Assembly (NCBI GenBank): GCA_030527325.1
Contig: JAUNBA010000002.1
Span: forward strand, 1-64,000
Direction: 5' to 3'
DNA length: 64,000 nucleotides
Source: Slackia sp.
GTDB taxonomy: Bacteria; Actinomycetota; Coriobacteriia; Coriobacteriales; Eggerthellaceae
The notes beneath the pieces are model-generated. The model was not told where the DNA came from, did no database searches, and saw nothing but the letters and a program-made list of their open reading frames with translations. Positions 17,670 to 26,361 of this stretch are shown here, one piece after another (within the stretch, counting starts at the first letter, position 1; every line of letters starts with the position of its first letter). Position numbers and translations under genes: made by a program.

Positions 17670-18590
17670 CTAGAGCAGACCGGCGCGATCGAGCACCGCG
17701 CGAATGGCCTCGACGTCCTCGCCTTCGAGCTTCTGGACGGGCTCGCGCATCTGGTTGGTGTTGAACACGCCCATCTGCCACAATGCCGTCTTGAATGCGC
17801 CGACGCCTGCGCCGAAGCCGACAGTGGCCTTGACGACGCGCGTGACGAACATGAGACGAGCGAGATGATCCTGGATCTCGCGCACCTTCTCCCAATCGCC
17901 TGCCTGAGCCGCTTTCCACTGCTCGACATAGCTATGCGGATCGATGTTGGCGAGGCCGGGAACGGAGCCGTCGGCGCCGGACATATACGCGCCGTCGACG
18001 ACGACCTCATGGCCGGTGAACACCTGCAGAGGATGGCCCGCATCCTCGTTTTCGAGACACAGCCAACGGAAGGAGACATCGTCGCCCGAAGAGTCCTTGA
18101 CACCCTGGATGACGCCGTCTTTGCCCAAGCGGACCAGCATCGTGGGATCGAGCTTAGTGTGCACGCACACGGGCAGGTCATACGCGAACAAAGGCAGGTC
18201 GGTATGCTCGCGAATGGCGCGGAAGTGACGCTCGGTTTCCTTCGGACCGCCGAGAGCGTAGAAGGGAGCCGTCGCAACCAGGCCGTCGACGCCGTAACCC
18301 GTCGCACGCTTGGCCTGATCGACCACGCGCAGGGTTTCCATGTCGATGATACCCGCCAAAACGGGAACGCGGCCGTGCACCATGGCGACCGCCTCCTGAA
18401 GCACGTGGTAGCGCTGAGCGTCGGTCAGAAACGCCACTTCGCCGCTGGAGCCCAGGAAGAACAAGCCGTCGACGCCTGCGTCGATCATGCGGTTGATCGA
18501 GCGCTCGAGAGCCTCGAGATCGAGCGTGCGCTCCTCGGTCAAAGGAATGACCACGGGAGGAATGACGCCGCGGAATTGGATGTCAGACAT
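17670..18590 (-). CDS. nanA: N-acetylneuraminate lyase (DapA/NanA family)
   Basis: 306-residue class I aldolase of the dihydrodipicolinate synthase superfamily. The Schiff-base lysine is K165 (GVKDSSGD), the catalytic tyrosine Y137 (FAYDLP), and the carboxylate-binding loop GSSGE lies at 47-51. Family membership is certain, but the N-acetylneuraminate substrate is inferred from nanK and nanE directly downstream and a Sat-type transporter upstream. A 2-keto-3-deoxy-gluconate aldolase or a DapA is the alternative. It is expressed from a good promoter at 18631-18659. Confidence 0.85.
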   Translation of the reverse strand: MSDIQFRGVIPPVVIPLTEERTLDLEALERSINRMIDAGVDGLFFLGSSGEVAFLTDAQRYHVLQEAVAMVHGRVPVLAGIIDMETLRVVDQAKRATGYGVDGLVATAPFYALGGPKETERHFRAIREHTDLPLFAYDLPVCVHTKLDPTMLVRLGKDGVIQGVKDSSGDDVSFRWLCLENEDAGHPLQVFTGHEVVVDGAYMSGADGSVPGLANIDPHSYVEQWKAAQAGDWEKVREIQDHLARLMFVTRVVKATVGFGAGVGAFKTALWQMGVFNTNQMREPVQKLEGEDVEAIRAVLDRAGLL

Positions 18591-18630
18591 GAGTGATTAC
18601 CTCTACTCTTCGATTGATACAGACAATAAA

Positions 18631-18659
18631 ACTATATGGCCCGGGCGCGCATGCGTCAA
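18631..18659 (-). promoter_or_regulatory. Sigma-70 promoter of nanA
   Basis: On the minus strand TTGACG (18654-18659) and TATAGT (18631-18636) are exactly 17 bp apart. The predicted start near 18624 gives a 5' leader of about 34 nt. The spacer and upstream DNA contain repeated CATGCGC motifs that resemble the repeat upstream of satA and may be operator sites. Confidence 0.75.
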
Positions 18660-18765
18660 GAATGCCCCGAACGGTCCTACAAAATGACCGCCTCGCCGCG
18701 AAACGGGCGCATGCATGCAGATAACGCGGCGCCGATATCTTGAAAAGTCATTCGCCTTCGCACCG

Positions 18766-18810
18766 CTCAAAAAACGAACGGGGCCGGAAACGAAACGTCT
18801 CCGGCCCCGT
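18766..18810 (-). terminator. Intrinsic terminator after satD
   Basis: Arms ACGGGGCCGG (18778-18787) and CCGGCCCCGT (18801-18810) with a 13-nt loop. On the minus strand the hairpin is followed by TCGTTTTTTGAG. It ends the transporter operon. Confidence 0.85.
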
Positions 18811-18855
18811 CGTCGGCTCGGCCCGCAAGGCGGCCTCACTCGAATCGAAAGCGGG

Positions 18856-19701
18856 CTACTTGCTCAAATCGGGATGAAGCAGCGAAGGCGCTGCGCCCAG
18901 AAGCAAGCGCGTGTACTCGTCTTTCGGATTCTCGAAGACTTCGGACGCTTTACCCTGCTCGACGGCCTGGCCGCCGTTCATGACGATGATACGGTCGGAA
19001 ATGTAGCGCACCGTCTGAATATCGTGGCTGATGAAGACCATCGACAATCCGAGTTCTTTTTTAAGATCGGACAGCAGATTCAAAATCTGCGCGCGCACGG
19101 ACACGTCGAGCGCGCTCGTCGGTTCGTCGGCGATGATCGCATCGGGCTTCAAGGAAAGCGCGCGAGCGATGGCGACGCGCTGGCGCTGACCGCCAGAGAG
19201 CTGTCCAGGCAAGGCGGCAAGAACCGAATTCGGCAGTCCGACCATCTCGATCAGCTCTTTGACGCGCGCCTCGCGCTCGTCCTTCGTACCGACCTTATGC
19301 ACGTTCATGGGGTCCATGAGCTGGTCATGGACGGACATGCGCGCATTCAGCGCGGTTGCGGGATCCTGGAAGACCACCGAAATAACGCGGCCGATGGTCT
19401 TGCGCTGGTCCGCCGTACGCTTCGTGACGTCGATGCCCTTGAAAAAGACGCGTCCAGTCGTAGGAGCCTGCAGGCCGCACATGACGTTGGCCGTCGTGGA
19501 CTTGCCGCATCCCGATTCGCCCACGATGCCGATGGTCTCGCCTGGCATGAGCTTCAGGGTAAGGCCGTTGACCGCATGGACCTTGTTCGGACGGAACAGC
19601 GATCCGGTGCGCGTCTTGAAGACGACGTGAATATCGTCCAAGAAGATGATCGGCGTCTGCTCGTCGGCCTGAGCCGCGTTCGTCTGCTTGGTATCGGTCA
19701 T
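18856..19701 (-). CDS. ABC transporter ATP-binding protein, SatD-like (Dpp/Opp family)
   Basis: 281-residue ATPase of the dipeptide/oligopeptide family. Walker A GESGCGKST is at 61-69, the signature LSGGQRQRVAIARAL near 168-182, and Walker B is IIADEPTSALD. The C-terminal extension after EVFENPKDEYTRLLL is the usual oligopeptide-transporter tail. Its ATG shares one base with the stop of satC (TAATG). By position and by comparison with the Haemophilus ducreyi SatABCD sialic-acid transporter it is the second ATPase of that system. Confidence 0.85.
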   Translation of the reverse strand: MTDTKQTNAAQADEQTPIIFLDDIHVVFKTRTGSLFRPNKVHAVNGLTLKLMPGETIGIVGESGCGKSTTANVMCGLQAPTTGRVFFKGIDVTKRTADQRKTIGRVISVVFQDPATALNARMSVHDQLMDPMNVHKVGTKDEREARVKELIEMVGLPNSVLAALPGQLSGGQRQRVAIARALSLKPDAIIADEPTSALDVSVRAQILNLLSDLKKELGLSMVFISHDIQTVRYISDRIIVMNGGQAVEQGKASEVFENPKDEYTRLLLGAAPSLLHPDLSK

Positions 19702-21719
19702 TACTTCTCACCTCCGTACGGCGTCAGGCCCAAACGCTTCATCTCTTCATCGGGAAGCTCAGCATACCAATGGTTCGAATCGCCGTCCTGCTTGAGTACG
19801 GGACGCACGTCGGAAACGGCATCGGGATGGCTCGAGCGCGGCGTGAAGCGATCGCCCTTGGGGAAGTCGGAAGGACTGGGGACGGAGCCGGGAACCTGAT
19901 GCAATCGACCCGAACCGGCCTCGATGGACAGAACCGAGCCGAGCAGGCCGCGCGTGTACTCGTGGATGGGGTTGGTGAGAATGTCGCGCACCGAACCCTG
20001 CTCGACGATCTGGCCGGCATACATGACGGTGATCGAATTGGCGACTTCGGCCACCAGGGCGAGGTCGTGGCTCACGAAGACCATAGCGAAGCCGAGTTCT
20101 TCCTGAAGCTTGTTCAGCAGATCGACGACCTGCTTTTGCACGGTGACGTCCAGTGCGGTCGTCGGCTCGTCGGCGATGATGACCTTGGGGTCGCGCGTCA
20201 AAGCCATAGCGATCAGCACGCGCTGACGCTGTCCGCCCGAAAGCTCATGGGGATATGAGTCGAGCGTGCGCTTGGGATCGAGGCCGACCAGCTCGAGCAG
20301 CTCCTCGGCAGTGCGCGTGCCGCCGCGCTTGGTGAGCTGCTTCATCTGGGCGCGAATGAGCATCGAAGGATTCAGCGACGAAAGAGCGTCCTGGTAGATC
20401 ATCGCGATCTCGCGGCCGCGCAGGGTGTTCATCTCCTTCTGAGACATCTCCAGGAGGTTCTTGCCCTTGTAGAGCACCTCGCCGGAAATCTCCGCCTTCG
20501 GGTCGATCAGGCCCATGATGGTCAAAGACGTAATCGATTTGCCGCAGCCGGACTCGCCCACCAGGCCCATGGTCTGATGCGGACGAACCTTGAAGCTCAC
20601 GTTGTCGACCACATTGACATCGCCATGGCGCGGGAACTTGATGCACAGGTTCTTCACTTCGAGGATGGGCTCGTCATCGGTGTTCGACTCGGCGCGATCG
20701 GTTCGACGGGCTTCGATTTCCTTAAGAGCGGCAAGGCGCTCTTTGAGGGATTCCGCCTGGGCCTCGTACGCAAGAACGGGATTAGCGACCAGCTTGTCGG
20801 CTTCGCGATCGCTATTGAGGTTGGAATCGCTCGCCTTGATGGCGGCCTTGGGAGCGGCAGCCATGGCGTCAGTCATGCCTTCCGAAAGAATATTCAGGCA
20901 CAGCACCGTGATCATAATGGCCAGACCGGGGAACAACGCCTGCCACCAACGGCCGGAAAGCACGCCGCCACGCGCGTCGGCAAGGATGTTGCCCCACGTC
21001 GGCGTAGGCTCGGGAATGCCGGCGCTGATGAACGCCAGCGATGCCTCGAAAACGATGGCGTCCGCGACCAAAACGATGGTGAACACCATGACGGGCGCGA
21101 TGCAGTTGCGGATGACGTGCTTGACGAGGATCCACGGAGCACGGGCACCGGAAACCACGACGGCGCGGACGTAGTCCTGGTTGTATTCGCTCACGATATT
21201 CGCGCGCACGATGCGGGCGATCTGCGGAATGTACAAAAAGCCGATGGCGAAGATCAGCGAGGGCAGATTGGTGCCGAACACCACGACGAACGTCGCAGCC
21301 AAAGCGATGCCGGGAAACGACATGACGACGTCGAGGACACGCATGATGACCTCAGACACCCATTTGCGCGAAACCGCGGCCAAAGCGCCGATGATAGAAC
21401 CGCAGATCAGCGCGAAGCCCGTAGCGCCCAAGCCGATGACCAGCGAATAACGGGCGCCGTACATCATGCGAGACAAGACGTCGCGGCCCTTGTCGTCGGT
21501 GCCGAAGAGGAATTCGGCATCGGGAGCCTGACGGGCCGTGAAGATCTGGAGCGGATCGTGCGGCGCGATGAAGTTCGCCAAAGCGGCGATCAAAACGATG
21601 AGCGTCAAGACCACCAAGGAGATACGAGCGCCGATGCTCATGGCCTTCCAGCGGCGGAAGCGCACTTTGCCCGGATTCGACTCCATTTTCTCGGTAAGGT
21701 TTTTTCTCAGTTGAACCAT
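19701..21719 (-). CDS. ABC transporter permease-ATPase fusion, SatC-like
   Basis: 672-residue fusion protein. Residues 1 to about 300 form a DppC-type permease: an N-terminal membrane anchor (ISLVVLTLIVLIAALANFIA), the FGTDDKGRDVLSR segment and several further hydrophobic spans. After a charged linker, a complete ATPase domain follows from about residue 350, with Walker A GESGCGKSI, signature LSGGQRQRVLIAMAL, Walker B IIADEPTTALD and an H-loop SHDLA. Permease-ATPase fusion is unusual for this family but is a known feature of SatC in sialic-acid transporters, which strengthens the sialate assignment. Confidence 0.85.
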   Translation of the reverse strand: MVQLRKNLTEKMESNPGKVRFRRWKAMSIGARISLVVLTLIVLIAALANFIAPHDPLQIFTARQAPDAEFLFGTDDKGRDVLSRMMYGARYSLVIGLGATGFALICGSIIGALAAVSRKWVSEVIMRVLDVVMSFPGIALAATFVVVFGTNLPSLIFAIGFLYIPQIARIVRANIVSEYNQDYVRAVVVSGARAPWILVKHVIRNCIAPVMVFTIVLVADAIVFEASLAFISAGIPEPTPTWGNILADARGGVLSGRWWQALFPGLAIMITVLCLNILSEGMTDAMAAAPKAAIKASDSNLNSDREADKLVANPVLAYEAQAESLKERLAALKEIEARRTDRAESNTDDEPILEVKNLCIKFPRHGDVNVVDNVSFKVRPHQTMGLVGESGCGKSITSLTIMGLIDPKAEISGEVLYKGKNLLEMSQKEMNTLRGREIAMIYQDALSSLNPSMLIRAQMKQLTKRGGTRTAEELLELVGLDPKRTLDSYPHELSGGQRQRVLIAMALTRDPKVIIADEPTTALDVTVQKQVVDLLNKLQEELGFAMVFVSHDLALVAEVANSITVMYAGQIVEQGSVRDILTNPIHEYTRGLLGSVLSIEAGSGRLHQVPGSVPSPSDFPKGDRFTPRSSHPDAVSDVRPVLKQDGDSNHWYAELPDEEMKRLGLTPYGGEK

Positions 21720-21722
21720 GCG

Positions 21723-22679
21723 TTACACCGTCCTGATTCGCGGATCGATCAGGATATAAAGCATATCCACGATGATGTTGATGATGATGAACGTAAAGGC
21801 CACGCACAAAACCACGCCTTGGACGAGCATGGTATAGCTGGACTGAATGCCGGAAATGATGGCCATGCCCATGCCGGGGAGGTTGAAGATAACCTCGATG
21901 ACCACCGCGCCGCCGATCAGATAGCCGATGCGCAGACCGAGCACGGTGACCGGGGTGATAAGCGCATTGCGCAGCACGTTGCGCGCGACGACGACGCTTT
22001 TCGGAATGCCCGCGCCCAAAGCGGTGCGCACGTAATCCTTATCGAGCTCCTCGACCATGGAGGTTCGAATGACGCGCGTCAGCTGGCCGATAACGGGAAC
22101 GGCCAATGCGAAAGCAGGCATGGCCATGCGCGCGATCCATCCGCCCGGATCGGACGAGAACGAAGGCAAAGGACCCGATGCGGGAAGCAAGTGCAGCATC
22201 GAAGAGAACAGCAGAATCAACAAAACCGCGAGCCAGAACGAAGGCGTGGCGATAAAGGCGATCGAGAAGACGCGGATGATCTGGTCGGGCCATCGGTCGC
22301 GATACAAAGCGGAGACGACGCCGAGGATGACGGCGAAAACGACCGCGATGATCAGACCCATGAAGGTGAGCTGCATCGTAACGGGCAATGCTTCGGCGAT
22401 GCGATCGGCGACGGAGGCGTTGTTCGCGCCGTACGTACCGAGGTCGCCCTGAACCAGGCCGACCATGAAATTGCCGTATTGCACGAGCACCGGATCATTC
22501 AGACCGTGCTCTTCGCGATACTGCTGGACTTGGGCCTCGGAAGCGTTCTCGCCCAAGACCGAATATGCCTGGTCGATGGGAGAAAGCGCCATGAGGAAGA
22601 ATACGAGGATGGTAACGCCGATGATCATGATGGGAAGCGCTATAAGACGCCGCCCGATCAGACGCAGCAGATTGCTCAC
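21723..22679 (-). CDS. ABC transporter permease, SatB-like (DppB family)
   Basis: 318-residue inner-membrane permease with six predicted spans. The first is near residues 11-33 and the last ends near residue 311. The EAA-type loop VRTALGAGIPKSVVVARNVLRNAL is typical of DppB/OppB proteins, as is the GDLGTYGANNASVADRIAEALP segment in the large external loop. It is followed 3 nt later by satC. It has its own likely promoter upstream in addition to any read-through from satA. Confidence 0.87.
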   Translation of the reverse strand: MSNLLRLIGRRLIALPIMIIGVTILVFFLMALSPIDQAYSVLGENASEAQVQQYREEHGLNDPVLVQYGNFMVGLVQGDLGTYGANNASVADRIAEALPVTMQLTFMGLIIAVVFAVILGVVSALYRDRWPDQIIRVFSIAFIATPSFWLAVLLILLFSSMLHLLPASGPLPSFSSDPGGWIARMAMPAFALAVPVIGQLTRVIRTSMVEELDKDYVRTALGAGIPKSVVVARNVLRNALITPVTVLGLRIGYLIGGAVVIEVIFNLPGMGMAIISGIQSSYTMLVQGVVLCVAFTFIIINIIVDMLYILIDPRIRTV

Positions 22680-22777
22680 CCCGACCCCCTTTCATTTAGC
22701 GGACAATTGTATCAAGGCCGTTCGACCCGCGAGTCCAAAACGCCGGTCGAACACCCTTGAACGTACATAACTGCACT

Positions 22778-22805
22778 ATTTTATACGAATCTTCTCCAAG
22801 TTCAA
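22778..22805 (-). promoter_or_regulatory. Promoter upstream of satB
   Basis: On the minus strand TTGAAC (22800-22805) and TAAAAT (22778-22783) are 16 bp apart, with start expected near 22771, about 90 nt before satB. It would allow satBCD to be expressed separately from satA and the hydrolase. Confidence 0.55.
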
Positions 22806-22845
22806 AAAAATCGACGAATTACGCGCAATGAGCAGCGCTTATTCG

Positions 22846-23781
22846 TCACGAACGGGATCGTAGCGGCTTTTCGCAGACCAGCGACCATGTATTGCCCGTA
22901 CCGCGGGCGAACGGGCAACCGATGCAGCTTCGCTTATCGCAGCAGGATTCCGAGGTCATATCGCACGACGAAAACGCCTCTTCGAAACGATCCCGAGCGC
23001 GCTGCGTGACGACGCCGCCGAAAGCCCCCTGCTCCTCCATCGAACAGATAGCCATGGCGGACAGCTGGCGCATGCCGAGCGCAGTCGGATGCGTGCCGTC
23101 GGCGGCCTCGTAATCGAGGCCGTATGCCGCGAAATCGATCAACCGGCAGCCATTGCGCGACGCGGCCGCCCTGATGGCCTCGTTGTAAGAATCGAACGGA
23201 ACGCCGCGCAGGCGGCGTATGAACGTCGAACGGACCGCGCCCGCGACGCGGCCGGGACACAACGTGCAGCACCATACATCGGAGGCGGGATACGCCGATC
23301 TGATGCGACCGAGCATCGAATCGTAAGCCTTCCCGAAGCGGTCGGCGGCGTCAAGCGGCGCCAAGGCAGCCACGCGGCGTTCCGCCTCCTCCACGCACGA
23401 ACATGCGGGCGTCGCCCGCCCCGCACCATGCGCCTGGGCCTCAGGACCACCCCATCCGTAATCATTGATGCCGATGAACACGACGATGGCATCGGGCGAT
23501 GCGGAAGACGACCCGATCGCCTCGACGCGCTGCTCGCTCGACGCGGCCGGAAAGCCTGCGCCTTCCACCATGCTACCCGAGAACGACCCATTAACCGCAA
23601 CCGTGCCGCCGAAATGCTCGACGACCTGCTGCCACCATGTGTCGCGACGATTTTCGACGCCCGTTCGCGCGCAGCGATCGCCTTCATAGAAAACGTCGAA
23701 TCCCGCAGGATTGCATCCTTCGAACGTCGAAATCGAATCCCCCATGAAGGAAAAACGAGGGGCGGCGCTCTTCTCGGCCAT
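22846..23781 (-). CDS. SGNH/GDSL hydrolase, possible sialate O-acetylesterase
   Basis: 311-residue SGNH hydrolase. Block I is GDS with nucleophile S16, block II the Gly in NGSFSGS (64-70), block III GIND with N106, and block V DGTHP with D228 and H231. There is no signal peptide, so it would act in the cytosol on imported substrate. Its place between the Sat-type binding protein and permease suggests removal of O-acetyl groups from sialic acids, but this is inference. The C-terminus carries an unusual cysteine group (C273, C280, C281, C286, C289, C303) not expected in the family. The start is the ATG at 23781 with AAAGGGTGG upstream; the longer open frame upstream overlaps a terminator and is not used. 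Confidence 0.8.
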   Translation of the reverse strand: MAEKSAAPRFSFMGDSISTFEGCNPAGFDVFYEGDRCARTGVENRRDTWWQQVVEHFGGTVAVNGSFSGSMVEGAGFPAASSEQRVEAIGSSSASPDAIVVFIGINDYGWGGPEAQAHGAGRATPACSCVEEAERRVAALAPLDAADRFGKAYDSMLGRIRSAYPASDVWCCTLCPGRVAGAVRSTFIRRLRGVPFDSYNEAIRAAASRNGCRLIDFAAYGLDYEAADGTHPTALGMRQLSAMAICSMEEQGAFGGVVTQRARDRFEEAFSSCDMTSESCCDKRSCIGCPFARGTGNTWSLVCEKPLRSRS

Positions 23782-23853
23782 CGACCCACCCTTTCTCGAA
23801 CGCGCAGCAGACCCGATACATGACCGAAGGCATGCCGCGATACCGATACAAAC

Positions 23854-23885
23854 GAAAAAAGGACCCGCTTTCATAGCGGGTCCTT
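23854..23885 (-). terminator. Intrinsic terminator between satA and the SGNH hydrolase gene
   Basis: Perfect 11-bp arms AAGGACCCGCT (23859-23869) and AGCGGGTCCTT (23875-23885) with a 5-nt loop. The minus strand continues with a T run at 23855-23860. Placed directly after the binding-protein gene, it could give more binding protein than permease by partial termination. Confidence 0.8.
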
Positions 23886-23918
23886 GCGCATACGCTCGAA
23901 CGCGAACGCGATGAAGAC

Positions 23919-25511
23919 TTACGCCTTGGCGCCTGCGCCGAGGAAGACCAGGCCAGTCGTGGCGATCGGCTTGAAGCCATCGATCTGGGAAGCCTGGTAG
24001 CCGGTAGCGACCTGGCGATGGAACAACGGGTACAGCGGCACCTGCTCGGCCAGGATGTCGAAGCACTGGTTCCAGAGCTGCTGCTGCTCTTCGCCCGTCG
24101 CCTCGCGAGCTTCCTGCATAAGCTCCTGCAGCTGCGTCCACTCGGGAGCGCCCTTCCAGCAAGAACGGCCCTGGGTCCAGATATTGTCGGCATACCACCA
24201 GCTCATGAGCAGGTCGGGGTCGTTGCCGAAGCAGGTCGGGTCGCCAGGAGTGAGCATGACGTCGTACGACAGGGTCTTGCCCTCGCCCGGATCGGCGAAC
24301 TCGGCCCAGTTGATCTTCTGCTCGGCGTTGGTCATCTTGACGCCGATAGCCTCGAGGTCGTTCTGAATCTGCGCCGCAAGACCCTTGACCCAGTTGTTAT
24401 TGGTGACCATGGTGAATTCGAGATTCTCCACGCCGGCCTCGGCGAGCAGGCTCTTCGCCTTCTCGGGGTCGTACGTGTAGACCACGGAAGCCTGGTGGAA
24501 GTTCTCGTGGCTCTTCGGCAAGAAGCCCTCGACCTTGTCGGCATGACCGGCCATCTGGTTGCTGATCAGCTTGTCCGTGTCGATAGCGTAGAAGAACGCC
24601 TGACGCACGCGAGGATCGTCGAAGGGAGCCTTCTTGGTGTTGAACATCAAGAAGGGCTGGTTGAAGCCGGGAACGTACTCGACCGTAGCGCCTGCCGCGG
24701 AAAGCTGCTCGGCGTTCGCATCGGGAACGTTCTCCATGACCTGGACGGATGCTTCCTGCAATGCCGTGGTACGAGCGGTGTCGTCAAGCAGGATGTTCCA
24801 GCTCATGGTATCGGCAGTCGCCTTCATCGGGCCGTTGTAGTTCTCATTGGGCACGAACTCGATCTTACCGCCGTCGTCGCCGTTGATGGAGGCGTACTTC
24901 CAGGGACCGGAACCGACGGGCATGGTCTTCAGGTCATCCTCGGTCGCCGAAGCGGGGAACACCTTGACGACGCTCAGACGGCCCTTGAGCAGGCTGTCGA
25001 AGGGATACTTCAGCATGAAGGAAACCGTGGTGTCGTCCTTAGCGGAAACCGTGTCGATGAACGACAGGAACGCGCCGTAGGTGGCGTCGGCCATGTTCTT
25101 CTCGAACGCGTTGACGACATCGGCGGCGGTGACGTCGGTGCCATCGGAGAACTTGGCGCCTTCGCGCAGGGTGACTTCATACTCGAGATCGGAGACCTTC
25201 ACCGGCTCATCGGCAGCCAAAGCGTTGTAGGTCTTGTACGTATGCAGGTCGAGGTCGTACAGGCCCTCGAAAACATGCCACGTGGCGGCCAGCATCAGCG
25301 CGGAGCTGTTACCGATGGGATTGCAGTTGGTGCTGGTGTAAGCGCAAGCACCCGTCAATGCGCCGCCTTCGATGGCAGCGCCCTCGCCGCCCTCGGTGGT
25401 CGTGGCGGTTTCTCCGCCGCCGCAGCCGTACAGGCCAAGGCCGACCGTTGCCGCTGCGACAGCGCTGCCGGCGACGAAGGTACGGCGATCAAGAGCGATC
25501 TTGTTTTCCAT
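23919..25511 (-). CDS. ABC transporter substrate-binding lipoprotein, SatA-like
   Basis: 530-residue extracellular solute-binding protein of family 5 (DppA/OppA/SatA). The N-terminus DRRTFVAGS followed by a hydrophobic stretch and GLYGC is a Tat-type signal with a lipobox, so the mature protein would be anchored through C30. Family motifs include DLEYEVTLREGAKFSDGTD and VRQAFFYAIDTDKLI. The ATG at 25511 is preferred over one 18 nt upstream because GGGAGG precedes it. Peptide binding is the default for the family; sialic acid is inferred from the adjacent catabolic genes and the SatC-type fusion. Confidence 0.85.
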   Translation of the reverse strand: MENKIALDRRTFVAGSAVAAATVGLGLYGCGGGETATTTEGGEGAAIEGGALTGACAYTSTNCNPIGNSSALMLAATWHVFEGLYDLDLHTYKTYNALAADEPVKVSDLEYEVTLREGAKFSDGTDVTAADVVNAFEKNMADATYGAFLSFIDTVSAKDDTTVSFMLKYPFDSLLKGRLSVVKVFPASATEDDLKTMPVGSGPWKYASINGDDGGKIEFVPNENYNGPMKATADTMSWNILLDDTARTTALQEASVQVMENVPDANAEQLSAAGATVEYVPGFNQPFLMFNTKKAPFDDPRVRQAFFYAIDTDKLISNQMAGHADKVEGFLPKSHENFHQASVVYTYDPEKAKSLLAEAGVENLEFTMVTNNNWVKGLAAQIQNDLEAIGVKMTNAEQKINWAEFADPGEGKTLSYDVMLTPGDPTCFGNDPDLLMSWWYADNIWTQGRSCWKGAPEWTQLQELMQEAREATGEEQQQLWNQCFDILAEQVPLYPLFHRQVATGYQASQIDGFKPIATTGLVFLGAGAKA

Positions 25512-25885
25512 TGTCCTCCCTTTCGACAATATCCTGAGAGATGCGCCCGCATGGGCGCCATCGAGGAAATGCTACGGGCTGTATTGTATCGGAATGCCCG
25601 CAGACCGTAGCATATGCGCCGCTCGCATGCGGCGAACGGCGCATATGCCAGCCGAAAAGGCATCGGCAACGGCGATGTATAAGCATACCTTGATTGAAGA
25701 GGCGTGTTACACCTCCGTTAAACTTTCGTAATGTTTCGAACGGATTTCACGGTAAACGGCCCAAGAATGCGGATCGGCGGCGCGCGCATGCAGCCTGAGC
25801 CCGAATATCGGGATAACGGCGCCCAGCGACGATATCGACGGCTTTCTCCCCTTAACGACCGAACACATGGTACAATAGCTGACGC
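25512..25885. other. Intergenic region between satA and rnpB
   Basis: 374 bp without a credible gene. It holds the satA upstream region: a TACAAT box on the minus strand at 25583-25588 without a good -35, the 39-bp inverted repeat at 25610-25648, and an imperfect 17-bp palindrome at 25699-25715. On the plus strand, TACAAT at 25871-25876 is the likely -10 of rnpB. Confidence 0.6.
25610..25648. repeat. 12-bp inverted repeat upstream of satA (putative operator)
   Basis: GCATATGCGCCG (25610-25621) and its perfect complement (25637-25648) flank a 15-bp spacer that itself contains the palindrome CGCATGCG. The near arm sits where the -35 of the satA promoter would be. No T run follows, so it is a protein-binding site rather than a terminator. 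Confidence 0.55.
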
Positions 25886-26237
25886 TACGCGGGCCGGACG
25901 GTCGCGGGGGCTGTACGCCCACGAGGAAAGTCCGGGCTTCTTGAGGCAGGATGCCGGCTAACGGCCGGGCGGGGAAACCCGACGGAAAGTGCTGAAGAAA
26001 CTTAAACTCCCACTGGCGCTATGCGTTAAGAGAAAAGCTGAGAAGGTGCGGTAAGAGCGCACCAGCACGTCGGTAACGGCGTGGCTTGGTAAACCCCATC
26101 CGAAGCAAGGGCGAATAGGCATGCGATACGGTTGAGCCTCTCCGTGCATGCGGGTAGCCTGCTCGAGGCGTGCGGCGACGCACGCCCTAGATAAATGGCC
26201 GTCTTCGAAGACAGAACCCGGCTTATAGGCCCGCTAC
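25886..26237 (+). ncRNA. rnpB: RNase P RNA (bacterial type A)
   Basis: About 350 nt with the conserved core of bacterial RNase P RNA: P1 formed by GCGGGCC (25889-25895) and GGCCCGC (26228-26234), the CR-I region around GAGGAAAGTCCGGGCT (25922-25937), and the 3' core ACAGAACCCGGCTTATAGGC (26211-26230). A TACAAT box at 25871-25876 fits transcription starting near 25883. It matures tRNA 5' ends and probably the tmRNA in this window. Confidence 0.95.
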
Positions 26238-26245
26238 GGCATTGC

Positions 26246-26270
26246 AAAGCCCCCCCATGGGGGCTTTTTT
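26246..26270 (+). terminator. Intrinsic terminator of rnpB
   Basis: AAAGCCCCC (26246-26254) pairs with GGGGGCTTT (26259-26267) and is followed by further Ts. Confidence 0.9.
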
Positions 26271-26300
26271 CATAGGAACGCGCGGAAAAGCGAATGAACC

Positions 26301-26337
26301 GAAAAACAACGAGGACCCCGCATCATGCGGGGTCCTC
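26301..26337 (-). terminator. Intrinsic terminator of the ribosomal-protein operon
   Basis: A perfect 12-bp stem (GAGGACCCCGCA, 26311-26322; partner 26326-26337) with a 3-nt loop. On the minus strand it is followed by GTTGTTTTTC. It lies 24 nt after rplW and ends the operon there. Confidence 0.88.
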
Positions 26338-26361
26338 GACGCTCAAGCGTGTATGTGCGGC

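Noticed and set aside
22846..24198. Longer version of the SGNH hydrolase starting near 24198
   Set aside because: It would run through the satA 3' end and the terminator at 23854-23885. The ATG at 23781 has a ribosome-binding site and precedes the GDS motif at the normal distance.
18856..25511. Annotating the ABC transporter simply as a dipeptide transporter
   Set aside because: The family match is real, but the SatC-type fusion and flanking nanA-nanK-nanE make a sialic-acid transporter more likely. Peptide transport is kept as the alternative.
25610..25648. The 39-bp inverted repeat upstream of satA as a terminator or small CRISPR-like repeat
   Set aside because: There is only one copy, no U tract on either strand, and it sits upstream of a gene start. 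An operator is the better reading.
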